A stretch of DNA of 64,000 nucleotides from Micromonospora eburnea (lineage in GTDB: Bacteria > Actinomycetota > Actinomycetes > Mycobacteriales > Micromonosporaceae). Position 1 is the first letter of the stretch; the number at the start of each line of letters is the position of its first letter. The translations under genes were made by a program, and so were the position numbers. The stretch lies in NCBI RefSeq assembly GCF_900090225.1, contig NZ_FMHY01000002.1, forward strand, positions 3,844,001 through 3,908,000. Direction: 5' to 3'. The notes below the pieces were generated by a model, which saw only the letters and a list, made by a program, of their open reading frames with translations, was not told where the DNA came from and made no database searches. This document shows positions 62,829-64,000 of this stretch, piece by piece.

Positions 62829-63761
62829 ATGACTACCACCACGTTGCGCCGGGCGGCACAGTGGCACCGCCCGATGATGCTCTTCGTCTCGGCGATGGCG
62901 GTGCTCGCCGTCGTCTCCGCGGTCGGCGTCTTCGCCGACTCACGCGTACTCACCGGCGTGCCGATCTGGCTCAAGCCGCTCAAGTTCTCCGTGTCCTTCG
63001 TGCTGTACGGCACCACCCTGGCCTGGATGCTGTCCCTGTTGCCGCGACCCAGCCGGATCGCGGGGTGGTCGGCCACGGTCATCGTCGCGATGTCCGTGGT
63101 GGAGATGGTGGTGATCGTCGGTCAGGTGCTGCGCGGCACGACCAGCCATTTCAACGCGACCAGCCCGTTGAACGGCGCCCTGTTCGAGCTGATGGGCGCG
63201 GCGATCATGGTGCTGTTCGCGGCGCATCTCGTCCTCGGGATCGCGGTGCTGCGTCAGCCGATCGCCGACCGGGTCGGCAGGCACGCGGTCGGGCTGGGGC
63301 TCGGCCTTACCCTGCTGGGCATGTTGGTCGCGATACCGATGGTCCTGCCCGGCCAGGCGCCGGGCATCGAAGGCATCTCCGGGGCGCACAGCGTCGGCGT
63401 ACCGGACGGGGGGCCCGGGCTGCCGTTGATCGGCTGGAGCACCACCGGCGGCGACCTGCGGATCGGGCACTTCGTGGGGCTGCACGCGTTGCAGGCGCTG
63501 CCGATCCTGGCGATCCTGCTGAACCGGTTCCTCGGGGCGCGGCTGGACGAGCGCACCCGGGTACGGCTGCTGGTCGTCGCGGGCAGCGCCTACGGCGTAC
63601 TCACGATGCTGCTCACCTGGCAGGCGTTGCGCGGGCAGCCGCTGCTGCGTCCGGACGCGCTCACCCTGGCCGCGCTGGCCGCCCTGGTGGTCGCGACCGC
63701 CACCGCCGTCGGCGTGGTCCTGGCCCGGCTGGGCCGGCCGGAAATGGCGCGGATCGCGTGA
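62829..63761 (+). CDS. multipass membrane protein of unknown function
   Basis: 310 residues from ATG 62829, with about eight hydrophobic segments, e.g. MMLFVSAMAVLAVVSAVGVF and LFELMGAAIMVLFAAHLVLG. The loops contain conserved-looking PIWLKPLKFSVSF and GDLRIGHFVGLHALQALPI. I do not assign a function. The alternative start GTG 62802 has GGGGG about 7 bases upstream. Its stop overlaps the next gene by GTGA, so the two are cotranscribed; they seem unrelated to xylan use. Confidence 0.8.
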   Translation: MTTTTLRRAAQWHRPMMLFVSAMAVLAVVSAVGVFADSRVLTGVPIWLKPLKFSVSFVLYGTTLAWMLSLLPRPSRIAGWSATVIVAMSVVEMVVIVGQVLRGTTSHFNATSPLNGALFELMGAAIMVLFAAHLVLGIAVLRQPIADRVGRHAVGLGLGLTLLGMLVAIPMVLPGQAPGIEGISGAHSVGVPDGGPGLPLIGWSTTGGDLRIGHFVGLHALQALPILAILLNRFLGARLDERTRVRLLVVAGSAYGVLTMLLTWQALRGQPLLRPDALTLAALAALVVATATAVGVVLARLGRPEMARIA

Positions 63762-64000
63762 CCGGGGCGCTGTTCACGCTGACGTTCGCGGTGGCCGCGC
63801 CGTTCTGGGCGCTGATGATCCTGCTGCCGCGCTGGGTCTGGACCGCCCGGATCATCGCGTCACCGCTGATCGTGGCCCCGGTCCTGGCGATCTACGCGAT
63901 CCTGGTGATCCCGGCGTTCGACGAGGTACTGCCGGCCGTGACGGCACCGACCCTGGACGGCGTACGCGATCTGCTCGGCACGGCCGACGGTGCCGCGGCG
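63758..64000 (+). CDS. ABA4-like (DUF4281) membrane protein, truncated at window edge
   Basis: 81 codons are open to the edge from GTG 63758. The N-terminus LFTLTFAVAAPFWALMILLPRWVWTAR, read in parts, and the following ASPLIVAPVLAIYAIL match the two-helix start of ABA4-like proteins. The family is linked to neoxanthin synthesis in plants; the bacterial role is unknown. Coupled by GTGA to the preceding membrane-protein gene. Confidence 0.65.
   Translation, partial: MTGALFTLTFAVAAPFWALMILLPRWVWTARIIASPLIVAPVLAIYAILVIPAFDEVLPAVTAPTLDGVRDLLGTADGAAA

Overview
The window is very GC-rich with strong G/C preference at third codon positions, GTG starts and many GTGA/ATGA stop-start overlaps. It looks like a Micromonospora-type actinomycete chromosome, a judgement from composition and gene content only.

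Left half (1-37454, all on the minus strand, running off the left edge): one long PKS/NRPS operon. In transcription order: a loading/extension PKS (fatty acyl-AMP ligase-ACP-KS-AT-DH-ER-KR-ACP), a PKS (KS-AT-KR-ACP), a serine-type NRPS (C-A-PCP), a PKS with reversed reductive domains (KS-AT-KR-DH-carrier), a glycine-type NRPS with embedded N-methyltransferase (C-A-NMT-PCP), an NRPS whose adenylation domain has decayed (C-A*-PCP-C), a peptide-export ABC transporter, a type II thioesterase, and an edge-truncated NRPS (non-catalytic C-like domain, then an Asn-type A domain). Read colinearly this predicts 3-hydroxy fatty acid / 4-amino-2,4-pentadienoate (Ser + malonate) / sarcosine / Asn (or hydroxy-Asn). 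That is the plan of rakicidin-type cyclic lipodepsipeptides. Release functions and any Asn hydroxylase should lie left of base 1.

Special features of the cluster: the dead A domain; the C-like domain without HHxxxDG in front of the Asn A domain; a tandem 80-bp repeat between two NRPS genes in which each copy is a 27-codon ORF with its own ribosome-binding site, joined by ATGA overlaps; and a control region (37455-37760) with a terminator-like hairpin inside a small leader ORF and three heptamers spaced exactly 22 bp.

Middle (38183-39034): a DUF72 gene with a strong terminator.

Right half (39444-62671): a glucuronoarabinoxylan-use island. It has an acetylxylan esterase (CE7), an aldouronate-type ABC importer with GH39, DUF624, GH42 and GH67 enzymes, a convergent bxl-like operon (binding protein, two permeases, GH3), two LacI regulators, a GH43 xylosidase/arabinofuranosidase and a secreted GH10-CBM2 xylanase. 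A family of 13-bp palindromes (CCGAAAGTTTCGG and variants) lies at several of these promoters. Neither importer has an ATPase here. The window ends with a multipass membrane protein and a truncated ABA4-like protein.
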